From Cohnella kolymensis (GTDB lineage Bacteria > Bacillota > Bacilli > Paenibacillales > Paenibacillaceae), in the NCBI RefSeq assembly GCF_000829465.1, contig NZ_JXAL01000016.1, forward strand, positions 310,001 through 374,000: 64,000 nt of DNA. Reading direction: 5' to 3'. Made by a program: the position numbers and the translations under genes. How positions within the stretch are numbered: position 1 is the stretch's first letter; every line of letters starts with the position of its first letter. Below are positions 47,900-55,897 of the stretch, piece by piece. Under the pieces are notes generated by a model. It saw only the letters and a list, made by a program, of their open reading frames with translations, searched no databases and was not told the origin of the DNA.

Positions 47900-48764
47900 A
47901 TATATTTGGAGGCATCGACATCTTATAGTCTTGCACCACAGACGGCGGCGTGTCATGAATATAAGGCGGTGCAGGCGGAAGAGATTGCTGCTCTCCCATG
48001 GCCTGCGGGTTGGTGACATACTGAAAGACTCCCTTGCCGTCGCATGAAGGTCCACGGGCCCACCGTCCTTGTGCGCTTTGCTCGCCTCTCGAAAAGTTGA
48101 AAAACACATAAGAAAACTCTCTTCGCTCCCTTTCCTGCGGGAACGTACCCGGCGCAACAAATCCTTCATTCTCTTCAAGCTCGGAAAGTGCGGCCGCCCA
48201 TTGATTCTGATGCATCGTATCTCGGGCAATCAGAAATGCCAGCGTGTCGCGAACCCCGCGATCGGTAGTCGATTCATACACTCTCGCGGCCTCCACTCTG
48301 CCTCCGGACTCTTTTGCCAGATTGTCCCGAAAGTCAGCTAATAAATTGCCTGTAGCCGTTACATAACGTCCGTTCCAAGGGTACCCTTCAGCGTCGGACG
48401 GCAGTGCTCCCAATCCGGAATAGATTGCATGCATCGGACTCATACCGGCCAGAATGGCGCCTACCATAGGATTCTGTGCGGCAATCGCATCTTGATCCTG
48501 CCAAGGCGCATTATCGAGCAGCCTCGCAATGAGTGTCGACACGATTTCCACATGGGCGAGTTCTTCAGTGCCTGTATCCAGCAGCAAATCCTTATACTTG
48601 CTGTTCGCGTCGCCGCGAAGATTCCATCCCTGCAATAAATATTGGATCGCCACCGTCATTTCACCGAACTTACCCGCCAGAATTTCCTGCAGCCGCTTGG
48701 CAAGGAGAGGGTCGGGGCGTTCAGGCCTCGCTTGGTATTGCAGCTCTTTGATATGGTAAAACAA
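47898..48764 (-). CDS. Manganese catalase (YjqC/CotJC family)
   Basis: 288 residues. Ferritin-like four-helix bundle with dimanganese ligands in GKFGEMTVAIQY (Glu), GTEELAHVEIV (Glu, His) and DTMHQNQWAAAL (His). The C-terminal ~55 residues are proline-rich, as in spore-coat-linked Mn catalases. Removes hydrogen peroxide; may be spore-associated (inference). GGAGG-type site (AAGGGGTGGAGG) before the ATG. Confidence 0.9.
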   Translation of the reverse strand: MFYHIKELQYQARPERPDPLLAKRLQEILAGKFGEMTVAIQYLLQGWNLRGDANSKYKDLLLDTGTEELAHVEIVSTLIARLLDNAPWQDQDAIAAQNPMVGAILAGMSPMHAIYSGLGALPSDAEGYPWNGRYVTATGNLLADFRDNLAKESGGRVEAARVYESTTDRGVRDTLAFLIARDTMHQNQWAAALSELEENEGFVAPGTFPQERERREFSYVFFNFSRGEQSAQGRWARGPSCDGKGVFQYVTNPQAMGEQQSLPPAPPYIHDTPPSVVQDYKMSMPPNI

Positions 48765-48993
48765 ACTCCTCCACCCCTTTCATGCTATGGACTCAAACCG
48801 ATGAGGCTTTGATTAAGCATTTTATACCGATGTGCGGGAATAGGTGTTTGTACGCGGTAAGCTATTGATGGTCGGCGAGAGTGGAACTTTGCGTGAAAAG
48901 GGTTCGGATAGAGCCGGAAACCGTTGGGCTGTCGTCGGGGGGGCTTAATTTCCTGGTTGGACGAGCATCCCAAGCAGGCTAGAAGTAAAATAA

Positions 48994-49290
48994 ACGGAGA
49001 AAGCCGGCTTCGAGCTGCGCCGGGACACGCCGATGGGACCGGACGGCAGATGGCTCGAGGTGGCACCGCCCAATGCGCAATCCTGCCTCGTGATTTATCC
49101 GAAGTCGATGATGGCCGGCTGGGAGGAAATGAAGGCGGGGATCGTATTCTTATGTGACGATATCAACGGCACGTTCGAACGGATGAAAGCGGCGGGCGTG
49201 AAGTTTTTGGAGGAGCCGAACCCGATGCCTTGGGGCACCTATGCGCGGTTCGAGGATGAGGACGGCAACGAATTTCTTTTGAAAGGTTAG
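48994..49290 (+). pseudogene. VOC (glyoxalase-like) gene remnant lacking its 5' end
   Basis: An open frame from just after a TAA at 48991 reads EKAGFELRRDTPMGPDGRW and ends with the typical VOC finish WGTYARFEDEDGNEFLLKG. The first ~25 residues of the family (first beta-alpha of the fold) are absent, and no start with a ribosome binding site is present; ATG 49033 would remove even more. Sequence upstream has no coding signal. Either a decayed gene or another disrupted assembly region. Confidence 0.65.
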
Positions 49291-49382
49291 AATGGCGGGC
49301 AGCGCAATCTCCGTGTTGATACGGGGGATGCCTTTTTATTGCGTGATGGATGGAGAGATCGTCAGTGACGAGAAAATAAACT

Positions 49383-49570
49383 GGAAATCCTCCAGCTAAT
49401 TGTTTCCCCAGGATTGTTCGCAGAAAATGAGCTAAAAAGCGCCATCTTATCGCGGCCAAAAGTACTGCAAAGTCGATCAGAGCTGAATTAGCTGGAGACT
49501 TTCCATATAAAGTGCCAAAACGGCGTCAAAAGCTGAAATTAACCACAGGATTTCCTTTTAATCGAGGCGC
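49383..49570. repeat. Degenerate ~50-base repeat and inverted repeat
   Basis: GAGCT(A/G)AA-type words recur at about 49429, 49480 and 49530 (51 and 50 apart), and GGAAATCCTCCAGCTAATT (49383) is the near inverse of GAATTAGCTGGAGACTTTCC (about 49484-49503). It fills most of the 315-base gap before thpR; otherwise that gap has no gene. Confidence 0.45.
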
Positions 49571-49605
49571 CCAACCCCAGTGCACTCTGGCATACGTTCT
49601 GCGAC

Positions 49606-50220
49606 TCAGCGGCTGAAGGGGAACTCGCCGATCGACTCATAGCTGGGGCGGCGGCCTAAGTGGGTGCGGAGCAGCGTGACCTGGTCCGCTGTCCATACGG
49701 CGGGCGGAGCCAATTCCGGCTGCGCAGCGCCCGCTGACGGCGTGTCGCACGCAGCGCCGCGCCACGCTGCCTCCAGCGCCGCCGGGCTGAAGCCGGCGGC
49801 GCCGCCGCGCGCAAGCGTCACGTGCGCGCGAAAGGGCCTCGCCTCCGTCGCGAAGCCGGAGGCGCTGAGACGCGCGCCCAGCGCCGCGTGCAGCGCGGCC
49901 AGCGCGCCCCCTGGTTCGGCCAGCTCCGCCAGGCCGGACCACAGCACGCGCGGCGCCGACCGCGGGCCGAAGGTGCCCGCCTCGGTCAGCGCAAGCGCGA
50001 ACGGCGCGAACTCCGCGGCGGCTTCGGCCGCGGCAGCGCTTAGCGCATCCACCCGCGCCACAGGCGTGTCGCCTAGGAAATGCAGGGTCACGTGCAAGTC
50101 CGCCGGATGTACCCAGCTGCGAAAGCTGACAGCTTCGGACAAAGCCTGCATTTTGCAGGAAAGATATTCTGTTGCGGCTTCCGATAACCTCAATCCTAGA
50201 AAAAGACGAAAATTTTCCAT
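49606..50220 (-). CDS. thpR: RNA 2',3'-cyclic phosphodiesterase (2H family)
   Basis: 204 residues from the ATG at 50220 (MENFRLFLGL fits the family start; a GTG three codons upstream is possible). Both catalytic H-x-T-x motifs are present: LHVTLHFLG and AHVTLARGG. The 2H phosphoesterase opens 2',3'-cyclic RNA ends. Base composition is unusual: the middle (about 49730-50060) is extremely GC- and Ala-rich compared with the neighbours. Confidence 0.85.
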   Translation of the reverse strand: MENFRLFLGLRLSEAATEYLSCKMQALSEAVSFRSWVHPADLHVTLHFLGDTPVARVDALSAAAAEAAAEFAPFALALTEAGTFGPRSAPRVLWSGLAELAEPGGALAALHAALGARLSASGFATEARPFRAHVTLARGGAAGFSPAALEAAWRGAACDTPSAGAAQPELAPPAVWTADQVTLLRTHLGRRPSYESIGEFPFSR

Positions 50221-50346
50221 TCTTGACACCGCTTTCGTTCGGAATTTATGTAGAAGTGTGCCGAAACCAGTTCATTTTAGGTTGCTCCATACACATGGCT
50301 TTGCTATGATAAGCCTATTATTATTTTACACGAGGGTGGGAATAAG

Positions 50347-51435
50347 ATGGCCAACCGTGCTTATAATTTCAACGCCGGCCCGGCGGCTCTGCCCCTGGAG
50401 GTGCTCGAGCGGGCGCAGAAGCAGTTCGTCGAATTCGAGAACAGCGGCATGTCCTTGATGGAGATGTCCCATCGGGGCGCTGTCTATGAGAAAGTTCATT
50501 TTGAGGCGGTTGCGCTTCTCCGCGAATTGATGGGTATTCCGCACAATTACAAGGTGTTGTTCATCCAGGGCGGGGCGAGCACGCAGTTTGCCATGGTTCC
50601 CATGAATTTGATCAAATCGGGCAAGGCGCCGGCGTATATCGCAACGGGCAGCTGGGCGACGAAAGCGATTCAGGAAGCGAAAATGTTCGGCGATATTACC
50701 ATTGCAGCTTCCACAGAAGCCGATCAATACAGACGCGTTCCTGCGATCAACGAATTGCAATACAGCGAGGATACATCCTATCTCCATCTTACATCCAATG
50801 AAACGATCGAGGGAACGCAATGGCGGGAATATCCCGACACGGGCTCGGTGCCGTTAATCGGAGACTTGTCCAGCGATATTCTGTGCCGTCCTATTGACGT
50901 TTCCCAATTCGCCGTCATTTATGCCGGCGCGCAAAAAAATCTCGGCCCTTCCGGTGTTACCATCGTCATCATTCGCGAGGATTTGATCGGACAGCCCGAT
51001 CTTCCCGTTCCGACCATGCTGCGGTACAGCACGCATGCGAAAGCCGACTCGTTATACAATACTCCGCCGACCTTTGCGGTTTATATGATGAATGAGACGC
51101 TGAAATGGTTAAAAGAACAAGGCGGCGCTGCGGCGATGGAACAACGGAATCGTGAAAAAGCGCGGCTGTTGTACGAAGTGATCGACGGAAGCAGCGGTTT
51201 TTACCGCGGGTTCGCTGAACCGGGCAGCCGCTCCATCATGAACGTGACATTCCGCCTCGGCTCCGAGGAACTGGATAAGAAGTTCGTCAAGGAATCGGAA
51301 GCTGAAGGCTTTGTCGGCCTGAAAGGCCACCGCAGCGTAGGCGGCATGCGGGCATCCATTTACAATGCGGTGCCTGTGGAAAGTGTCCGTGCGCTCGTCA
51401 ATTTTATGAAGGATTTCCAAAGCCGGAACGGCTAA
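50347..51435 (+). CDS. serC: Phosphoserine aminotransferase
   Basis: 362 residues. Class V PLP enzyme of serine synthesis; N-terminus YNFNAGPAALPLEVLE, FIQGGASTQFAMVPMNL, PLP lysine in YAGAQKNLGPSG, and GGMRASIYNAVP at the end. ATG follows GAGGGTGGG. Monogenic, ended by a strong terminator; serA and serB are not nearby. Confidence 0.95.
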   Translation: MANRAYNFNAGPAALPLEVLERAQKQFVEFENSGMSLMEMSHRGAVYEKVHFEAVALLRELMGIPHNYKVLFIQGGASTQFAMVPMNLIKSGKAPAYIATGSWATKAIQEAKMFGDITIAASTEADQYRRVPAINELQYSEDTSYLHLTSNETIEGTQWREYPDTGSVPLIGDLSSDILCRPIDVSQFAVIYAGAQKNLGPSGVTIVIIREDLIGQPDLPVPTMLRYSTHAKADSLYNTPPTFAVYMMNETLKWLKEQGGAAAMEQRNREKARLLYEVIDGSSGFYRGFAEPGSRSIMNVTFRLGSEELDKKFVKESEAEGFVGLKGHRSVGGMRASIYNAVPVESVRALVNFMKDFQSRNG

Positions 51436-51452
51436 ATCGGACTTACCGGGAG

Positions 51453-51480
51453 ATAACGGTACTGTGTACCGTTATTTTTT
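51453..51480 (+). terminator. Terminator after serC
   Basis: ATAACGGTAC-TGT-GTACCGTTAT perfect stem with T6. Confidence 0.95.
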
Positions 51481-51565
51481 CTGGCCGGAGGGGCAATCAA
51501 TAAATATCGGGATACGGCTCTGCACATCCCGCGTTTGTTTCGAACGAAAGGAGGGTAACTGAATC

Positions 51566-52026
51566 ATGTCTTTTCATATCGTGCTCGTGGAACCGGAAAT
51601 CCCGGCCAATACGGGCAATATCGCCCGCACTTGCGCAGCTACCGGCACACATTTGCATCTGGTTCGGCCGCTTGGTTTCGACACGGATGACCGTACATTA
51701 AAAAGAGCGGGCTTGGACTACTGGTATGCGGTTAATATTACTTATTACGATCCTTCGAAGAGGTGCGAAAGGCCAATCCAGAAGGGCGCTTTTTCTTTGC
51801 GAGCACAAAGGTGAGCAAACGGTACAGCGATTTCCAATTTCGGGATGGCGATTTCTTTGTATTCGGGAAGGAGACCGCGGGTCTTCCGAAAGCGCTGCTG
51901 GACGCCAATGCGGAGACGGGGATCCGAATCCCGATGACGGATAAAGTGCGCTCTCTGAATCTGGCCAATTCCGCTGCTATTGTCATTTACGAGGCGCTTC
52001 GGCAAAATGATTTTCCTGTTTCTTAA
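51566..52026 (+). pseudogene. trmL: tRNA (cytidine/uridine-34 2'-O) methyltransferase, frame broken by one base
   Basis: Two frames join into a normal ~154-residue SPOUT methyltransferase: [20 protein letters not shown] at the start, DFFVFGKETAGLP and RSLNLANSAAIVIYEALR at the end (the knotted SAM site). The break is near 51750, where GATCCTTCGAA fits GAT-TCC-TTC-GAA with one T missing (giving [16 protein letters not shown]). AAAGGAGGG upstream of ATG. Methylates the wobble base of certain tRNA-Leu. Probably intact in the organism. Confidence 0.88.
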
Positions 52027-52058
52027 CACGATGGGGGATCAACATGTTAATCGTTCGA

Positions 52059-52088
52059 CAAATTCCTCGTTTTTCCGAGGTTTTTTGT
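52059..52088 (+). terminator. Terminator after trmL
   Basis: CCTCG-TTTTTC-CGAGG with T6, inside a wider CGACAAA...TTTTGTCG pairing. Confidence 0.8.
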
Positions 52089-52217
52089 CGAAACATTGTA
52101 TAATTTTAAGCAAATCTTGTATTTAGAAGGAAATAGAGTCGCAATATCGAACGCTATAGGTTGGCTAAAAGGTTTCAGTATTACTAGCTAGAATAGTGTA
52201 TGAATGGAGGAACTGCA

Positions 52218-52460
52218 TTGAAACCTGCAGGCGTGGTTCGTAAAGTCGATCAATTAGGGCGCATAGTATTGCCCAAATCGTTGCGTAAAAGATATCAAAT
52301 GAATGAAGGCGATCCGGTGGAGATTCTGGTCCAGGGCGATCATATCATTCTGGAGCGTTATCGGCCCCGCTGCGTGTTTTGTTCTTCGATGGAAGGCGTC
52401 GGAGAATTCAAGGAACGTTATGTATGCGAATCCTGCCTGAAGGATATGCAAGGGCTGTAA
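52218..52460 (+). CDS. AbrB/SpoVT-type regulator with C-terminal Cys pairs
   Basis: 80 residues from a TTG at 52218, which is supported by GGAGG and by the family start (KPAGVVRKVDQLGRIVLPKSLRK). The AbrB swapped-hairpin domain covers residues 1-50. The tail carries CVFCSS and CESCLK, a probable zinc knuckle not found in B. subtilis AbrB. Likely a transition-state or sporulation regulator; targets unknown. Confidence 0.85.
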   Translation: MKPAGVVRKVDQLGRIVLPKSLRKRYQMNEGDPVEILVQGDHIILERYRPRCVFCSSMEGVGEFKERYVCESCLKDMQGL

Positions 52461-52511
52461 TAACAGCCTGCAATAATGAGACCGTCCCGGTGGGTAACGG
52501 GTTCTGTTAGG

Positions 52512-52544
52512 AAAAATGGCGTCCAAATTGGCCGCCATTTTTTG
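52512..52544 (+). terminator. Terminator after the AbrB-like gene
   Basis: AAATGGCG...CGCCATTT stem with T6. Confidence 0.8.
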
Positions 52545-52614
52545 TATAGTCGAAGGACTTTATCAATTTTATGGTAAAATTATGTTCATTAGATGCAGGA
52601 AAGTGGGGAAGTGG

Positions 52615-53077
52615 ATGCGAAAAAAAGCTGGTTGGACTGCTTGGCATACTCTTCCTTCTTTCCAGTTGCAGCCTAAATAACACCGAGATGCAAGAAGAAA
52701 TCCTATATCATTATACGGGTGAGTTCATCGGATTAGTGGATCAAAGGAAGGAGCCCGTGAACGAGGAGTACGGAATAGCGTATACATTGAACATGGATAA
52801 ATTTTATGTGACCGAGCCTGTTTTCGAAAAATATAACGCAACTTATCCTAAAGACTTTCAGGGATTTCGACATATTGATTTTACGGAGCGCACGAAGGTT
52901 TATATTCGAAAGGGAAATACAAAAACTCTTATTTCACCTTTAAAATTGAACGAATTTGCGAAGCCTCTCCCGCGTAATCCAAACACCAAATATCAAGAGT
53001 TGGAAGTCTGGATCAAGCCTTATAAGAAAATGGATTCAGCTATTGAAGCTGTTGAAGTGGTTGTACTGCAAGATTAA
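52615..53077 (+). pseudogene. Small lipoprotein, frame broken in an A7 run at the start
   Basis: The downstream frame encodes KKLVGLLGILFLLSSCSLNN, a classic lipoprotein signal (lipobox LSSC) that lacks a start codon with a ribosome binding site. An ATG at 52615 sits after GGGGAAGTGG in the neighbouring frame; removing one A from the seven at 52620-52626 gives MRKKLVGLLGILF. The mature part (~130 residues) has no recognised domain; it looks like a compact beta-rich extracellular protein. Confidence 0.65.
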
Positions 53078-53123
53078 TCATGCCGTCCCGAAAACGACAA
53101 CATCGCCTATGGCCATTCCAATA

Positions 53124-53176
53124 GAAAAAAAGCCGGATTCTCCGTCCTGTCAGAACGGGAGAATCCGGCTTTTCTT
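53124..53176. terminator. Bidirectional terminator
   Basis: AAGCCGGATTCTCC...GGAGAATCCGGCTT with T on the plus side and a run of seven A (T on the minus strand). It serves the lipoprotein gene and the convergent small gene. Confidence 0.9.
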
Positions 53177-53186
53177 GTGTGGTTCA

Positions 53187-53339
53187 TTAAAGGCCTTTGG
53201 TCTTGTCTTCGTTATAAGAGGATGTCAAAATTGCGGTCAGGAACAAAACCATGACAATCATAACAATCCAAAACTTATTGGACATCCCGAGGAATCCCAG
53301 ATGTTCCGCCGCTTTCGCTGCTGTTTCCGCAAGAAACAT
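53187..53339 (-). CDS. 50-residue single-pass membrane protein
   Basis: ATG at 53339 with GGAGGTG eight bases upstream, stop at 53187. The product begins MFLAETAAKAAEHLGFLGMS, has one transmembrane helix (FWIVMIVMVLFLTAILTS) and a short charged tail (YNEDKTKGL). The terminator between it and the lipoprotein gene supports a real gene. I do not recognise the family. Confidence 0.65.
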   Translation of the reverse strand: MFLAETAAKAAEHLGFLGMSNKFWIVMIVMVLFLTAILTSSYNEDKTKGL

Positions 53340-53497
53340 GTCCCACACCTCCACTTAGCTCCTCTTATTATACCTAACGCCGGTAAAAAAAGAAAACGCA
53401 AATTGTTGTGAACTTCCCCTGCGTTTTTCTCGACCTGACTTCAGTCCCCCCGGCATACAATGGTAACAAACATGAGATAGTCAGGGGGAGGATCGCC

Positions 53498-54601
53498 TTG
53501 AGCCCGATCATCAACTGGATGGGCGGCTGGCCGAAAGAAGGGCTGGTGTCTGGAGCGGATTGGGAAGAACGGTTGACTGTTGCGGCTAAGGAAGCAGTGG
53601 AGTCAGCCGTCAATCGTGCTCCCGAACGTCTCCGCCTGCAAGCGGAACAAAGGCTGCGTGCGCAATTGGCGGCCGGATTGTTGAAGCATAAAACAGGAGG
53701 AGACGAACAGCTGTTAATGTTAACATCCGGCGCAGATGCCGGTTTGGCATGGCTGCTGGAGAAGCTTCTTACACCCGGTGACGTCATATTAACGGAGCAT
53801 CTGACCTCGAGAGCTGCGCTTCACGCTTTTCGCAAGGCAGACATGCAGGTGAAGGCGGTACAGGGCGACGAGGAGGGCATGCATCCGGATGCTCTGTCAG
53901 CAGCTATACACCGGGAGCGCCCGAGAATGGTCTATATATCAGCTGCATGCACCGATCCTGAGGGCCGCAGTTGGAGCCCCGAGCGCAAGAAAAAAGCGGC
54001 GCAAGCCTGCAGGGAATCCGGTGTATTGCTCGTGACGGACGACAGGCAGGAAATGCTTCTATACGACAATGATGGATGCCTGGAGAAGCCGGAGCCCGGC
54101 AGCCTTTCAATCGGGCAGCTCCCGCCCGGACTCATCGCAGGCTTCCGGTTCGGCTGGATTGCCGGTTCTTCCATCGACATTATGCCTGCCGCCGGTAAAG
54201 CAAACTTCCCGGTGGAGCATTTGGCATTGTCGCGGCTGCTGGACACGCAGCCGTTAGAACCGCTCATCGAGATGCTTCGGGTACAGTGTGCGGAGAGGCT
54301 GAGACAGATGACCGAACAATTGAGGCGCTGCGGTCAGCCGGATTTGATGTGGACTTCGCCGAAGGGCGGATTGCATCTATGGCTGCATCTTCCCTCTGGC
54401 TTGGACGGAGAGTCTCTGCTGCGGGCGGCCTGGTTAAAAGGGTTGATATTCCAGCCGGGAGCGCCGTTCTATGCGGCGAACCCGCATAAAAACACGCTCC
54501 GGCTGACTCACGCTTTTGCCGATGAACGGCAAATTAAGCTTGGCGTCACACGGCTCAGCGAGAGCATAGAAGAATTTACGGGGCGCTGGTCCCGGAGCTA
54601 G
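53498..54601 (+). CDS. Aminotransferase-fold protein lacking the PLP lysine
   Basis: 367 residues from a TTG at 53498 (GGGGGAGG seven bases upstream; longer starts lack a site). The fold is that of MocR/PLP class I proteins: LMLTSGADAGLAWLLEKLLTPGDVILTE in parts (LTSGADAGLA, PGDVILTE), VYISAACTDPEGRSW for the Asn-Pro region, LVTDDRQEML, and GFRFGWIAGS after the active site. Where the family has S-x-S-K it has SIGQ (Gln207), so the Schiff-base lysine seems lost; the usual NPTG Asn is also missing. Probably not a transaminase. No helix-turn-helix domain is attached. Confidence 0.7.
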   Translation: MSPIINWMGGWPKEGLVSGADWEERLTVAAKEAVESAVNRAPERLRLQAEQRLRAQLAAGLLKHKTGGDEQLLMLTSGADAGLAWLLEKLLTPGDVILTEHLTSRAALHAFRKADMQVKAVQGDEEGMHPDALSAAIHRERPRMVYISAACTDPEGRSWSPERKKKAAQACRESGVLLVTDDRQEMLLYDNDGCLEKPEPGSLSIGQLPPGLIAGFRFGWIAGSSIDIMPAAGKANFPVEHLALSRLLDTQPLEPLIEMLRVQCAERLRQMTEQLRRCGQPDLMWTSPKGGLHLWLHLPSGLDGESLLRAAWLKGLIFQPGAPFYAANPHKNTLRLTHAFADERQIKLGVTRLSESIEEFTGRWSRS

Positions 54602-54900
54602 CGGTCTTCACCCACCGCGAACAAATTGCCGCCCCGGACTTCAATGGTACGCTGCATAAGCCGTTCATCCGTAACGTTCGTACAATTGCCGGTCTCGCCG
54701 TCAAAAGTCCACCAATGCAGCGGACAAAGGAACATATTCTCAACGGGGCGGATTTCTCCCCCTGCATGGGGACAGATCGCCATAAGCAGCCGATATTCCC
54801 CTTCCTTCGTATGGACAAGCCAGTATGGCGTTTCGTCCAGCGTTATTTGCGCAGGGTATTCCTTGAAGGAGTCAATCGGCCCTAATTCGATTTCTTTCAT
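54598..54900 (-). CDS. Rieske [2Fe-2S] ferredoxin-type protein
   Basis: 100 residues from the ATG at 54900 after CAGGAGGAGA. Cluster ligands C-x-H (CPHAGGEI) and C-x2-H (CPLHWWTF) are 15-16 residues apart, as in NirD-like and ferredoxin-type Rieske proteins. Its start overlaps the stop of the DUF2161 gene (ATGA), so they are co-translated. The redox partner is unknown. Confidence 0.85.
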   Translation of the reverse strand: MKEIELGPIDSFKEYPAQITLDETPYWLVHTKEGEYRLLMAICPHAGGEIRPVENMFLCPLHWWTFDGETGNCTNVTDERLMQRTIEVRGGNLFAVGEDR

Positions 54901-55754
54901 TTCGTCTGCTCTCCTCCTGAGCGCTGAGCAGCATGCTGCCACTCCGCAGCCCATGGGAATTTCGCCGCCCAAACGGCGGTTACTTCGCTGAATTCCAGAA
55001 GCGCTTCCGCACCTTCGGGCGTAAGCTCATATAAGCCTGTGCCGATACGCTTAAACCAGCCGTAATAGTTAATGCGCAGGAGCGCTGCCGGATTCGGACA
55101 GCCTGTCCATTCCCTGACCATCCGCGGAGCGGAGGGGCCGTGGCAAGCGAGCGCCAAGGCGCACTGTATGGCCTTTTCGCGGTAGCCGGTGACCAGCTTA
55201 GTCTTCGTGCTGCCGCCTAAGTTGTAATCGCCGCTTCGGGCATTGAACTCCTGCTGTAATCGCGCCGCTCTCTTTTTCTGCCGCGGCCCTCTTGCGGCCG
55301 AAGCCGCTATGTAAGGTTCCGGAGACTCTGCAGCTTTGCCGCTCACAGCCGCGGACGAGCTTGGGAGGGTGCCTTGCGGCTCGCACCATACGTCTACAAC
55401 CGCAGGCTTCGTTTGGTAGAACGTGACGGTAAGAAACCCCAAATTTAAACGGCGGCACAGCGCGGTGAGCTCGTTAAACCGCTGATTATGCGCGCCGCGC
55501 TTGGCGCGGTTCCGTTCGACGGCCAGCCACACGGATGCTCCGGTTTTCTGGCGGTCTACGCCCTGGAGCAGCAGCGGCAAAGTAAAGATTTTTTTGATTT
55601 CCACAATAACCGGCAGGACTTCGTCCGCCCGGTAGGCGACAAGGTCGCATCCGCGAATTTCGGCCTTCACCTCATATCCGCGTCCGGTAAAAAAGGCTTT
55701 CAGCGGCGGGTAAAGTTCAGTTTCTAGTTTGACAGCCACCGGATTCTCCCCCAT
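54897..55754 (-). CDS. DUF2161 (PD-(D/E)XK-like) protein
   Basis: 285 residues from the ATG at 55754 (MGENPVAVKLETELYPPL). The front ~115 residues read like a restriction-endonuclease-like fold (GRGYEVKAEIRGCDLVAY, VIVEIKK), as in the DUF2161 family sometimes called putative phosphodiesterase. The C-terminal ~75 residues resemble a winged helix (MVREWTGCPNPAALLRINYYGWFKRIG in parts). An upstream ATG at 55793 overlaps a TATAAT-like -10 box and is less likely. Function unproven. Confidence 0.7.
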   Translation of the reverse strand: MGENPVAVKLETELYPPLKAFFTGRGYEVKAEIRGCDLVAYRADEVLPVIVEIKKIFTLPLLLQGVDRQKTGASVWLAVERNRAKRGAHNQRFNELTALCRRLNLGFLTVTFYQTKPAVVDVWCEPQGTLPSSSAAVSGKAAESPEPYIAASAARGPRQKKRAARLQQEFNARSGDYNLGGSTKTKLVTGYREKAIQCALALACHGPSAPRMVREWTGCPNPAALLRINYYGWFKRIGTGLYELTPEGAEALLEFSEVTAVWAAKFPWAAEWQHAAQRSGGEQTK

Positions 55755-55897
55755 CTGACGTAAAGCTGACGCTATCGACATTATAGCATGCACGGCGAGT
55801 TTTCAACCGTGATATTGGGCAACTTCGCTTATCCCTGCGCATAGTTATGTAGTACGTTCCTATGATGGCTAGAGAAAGAGGGCGAGGAGGAAACGGC

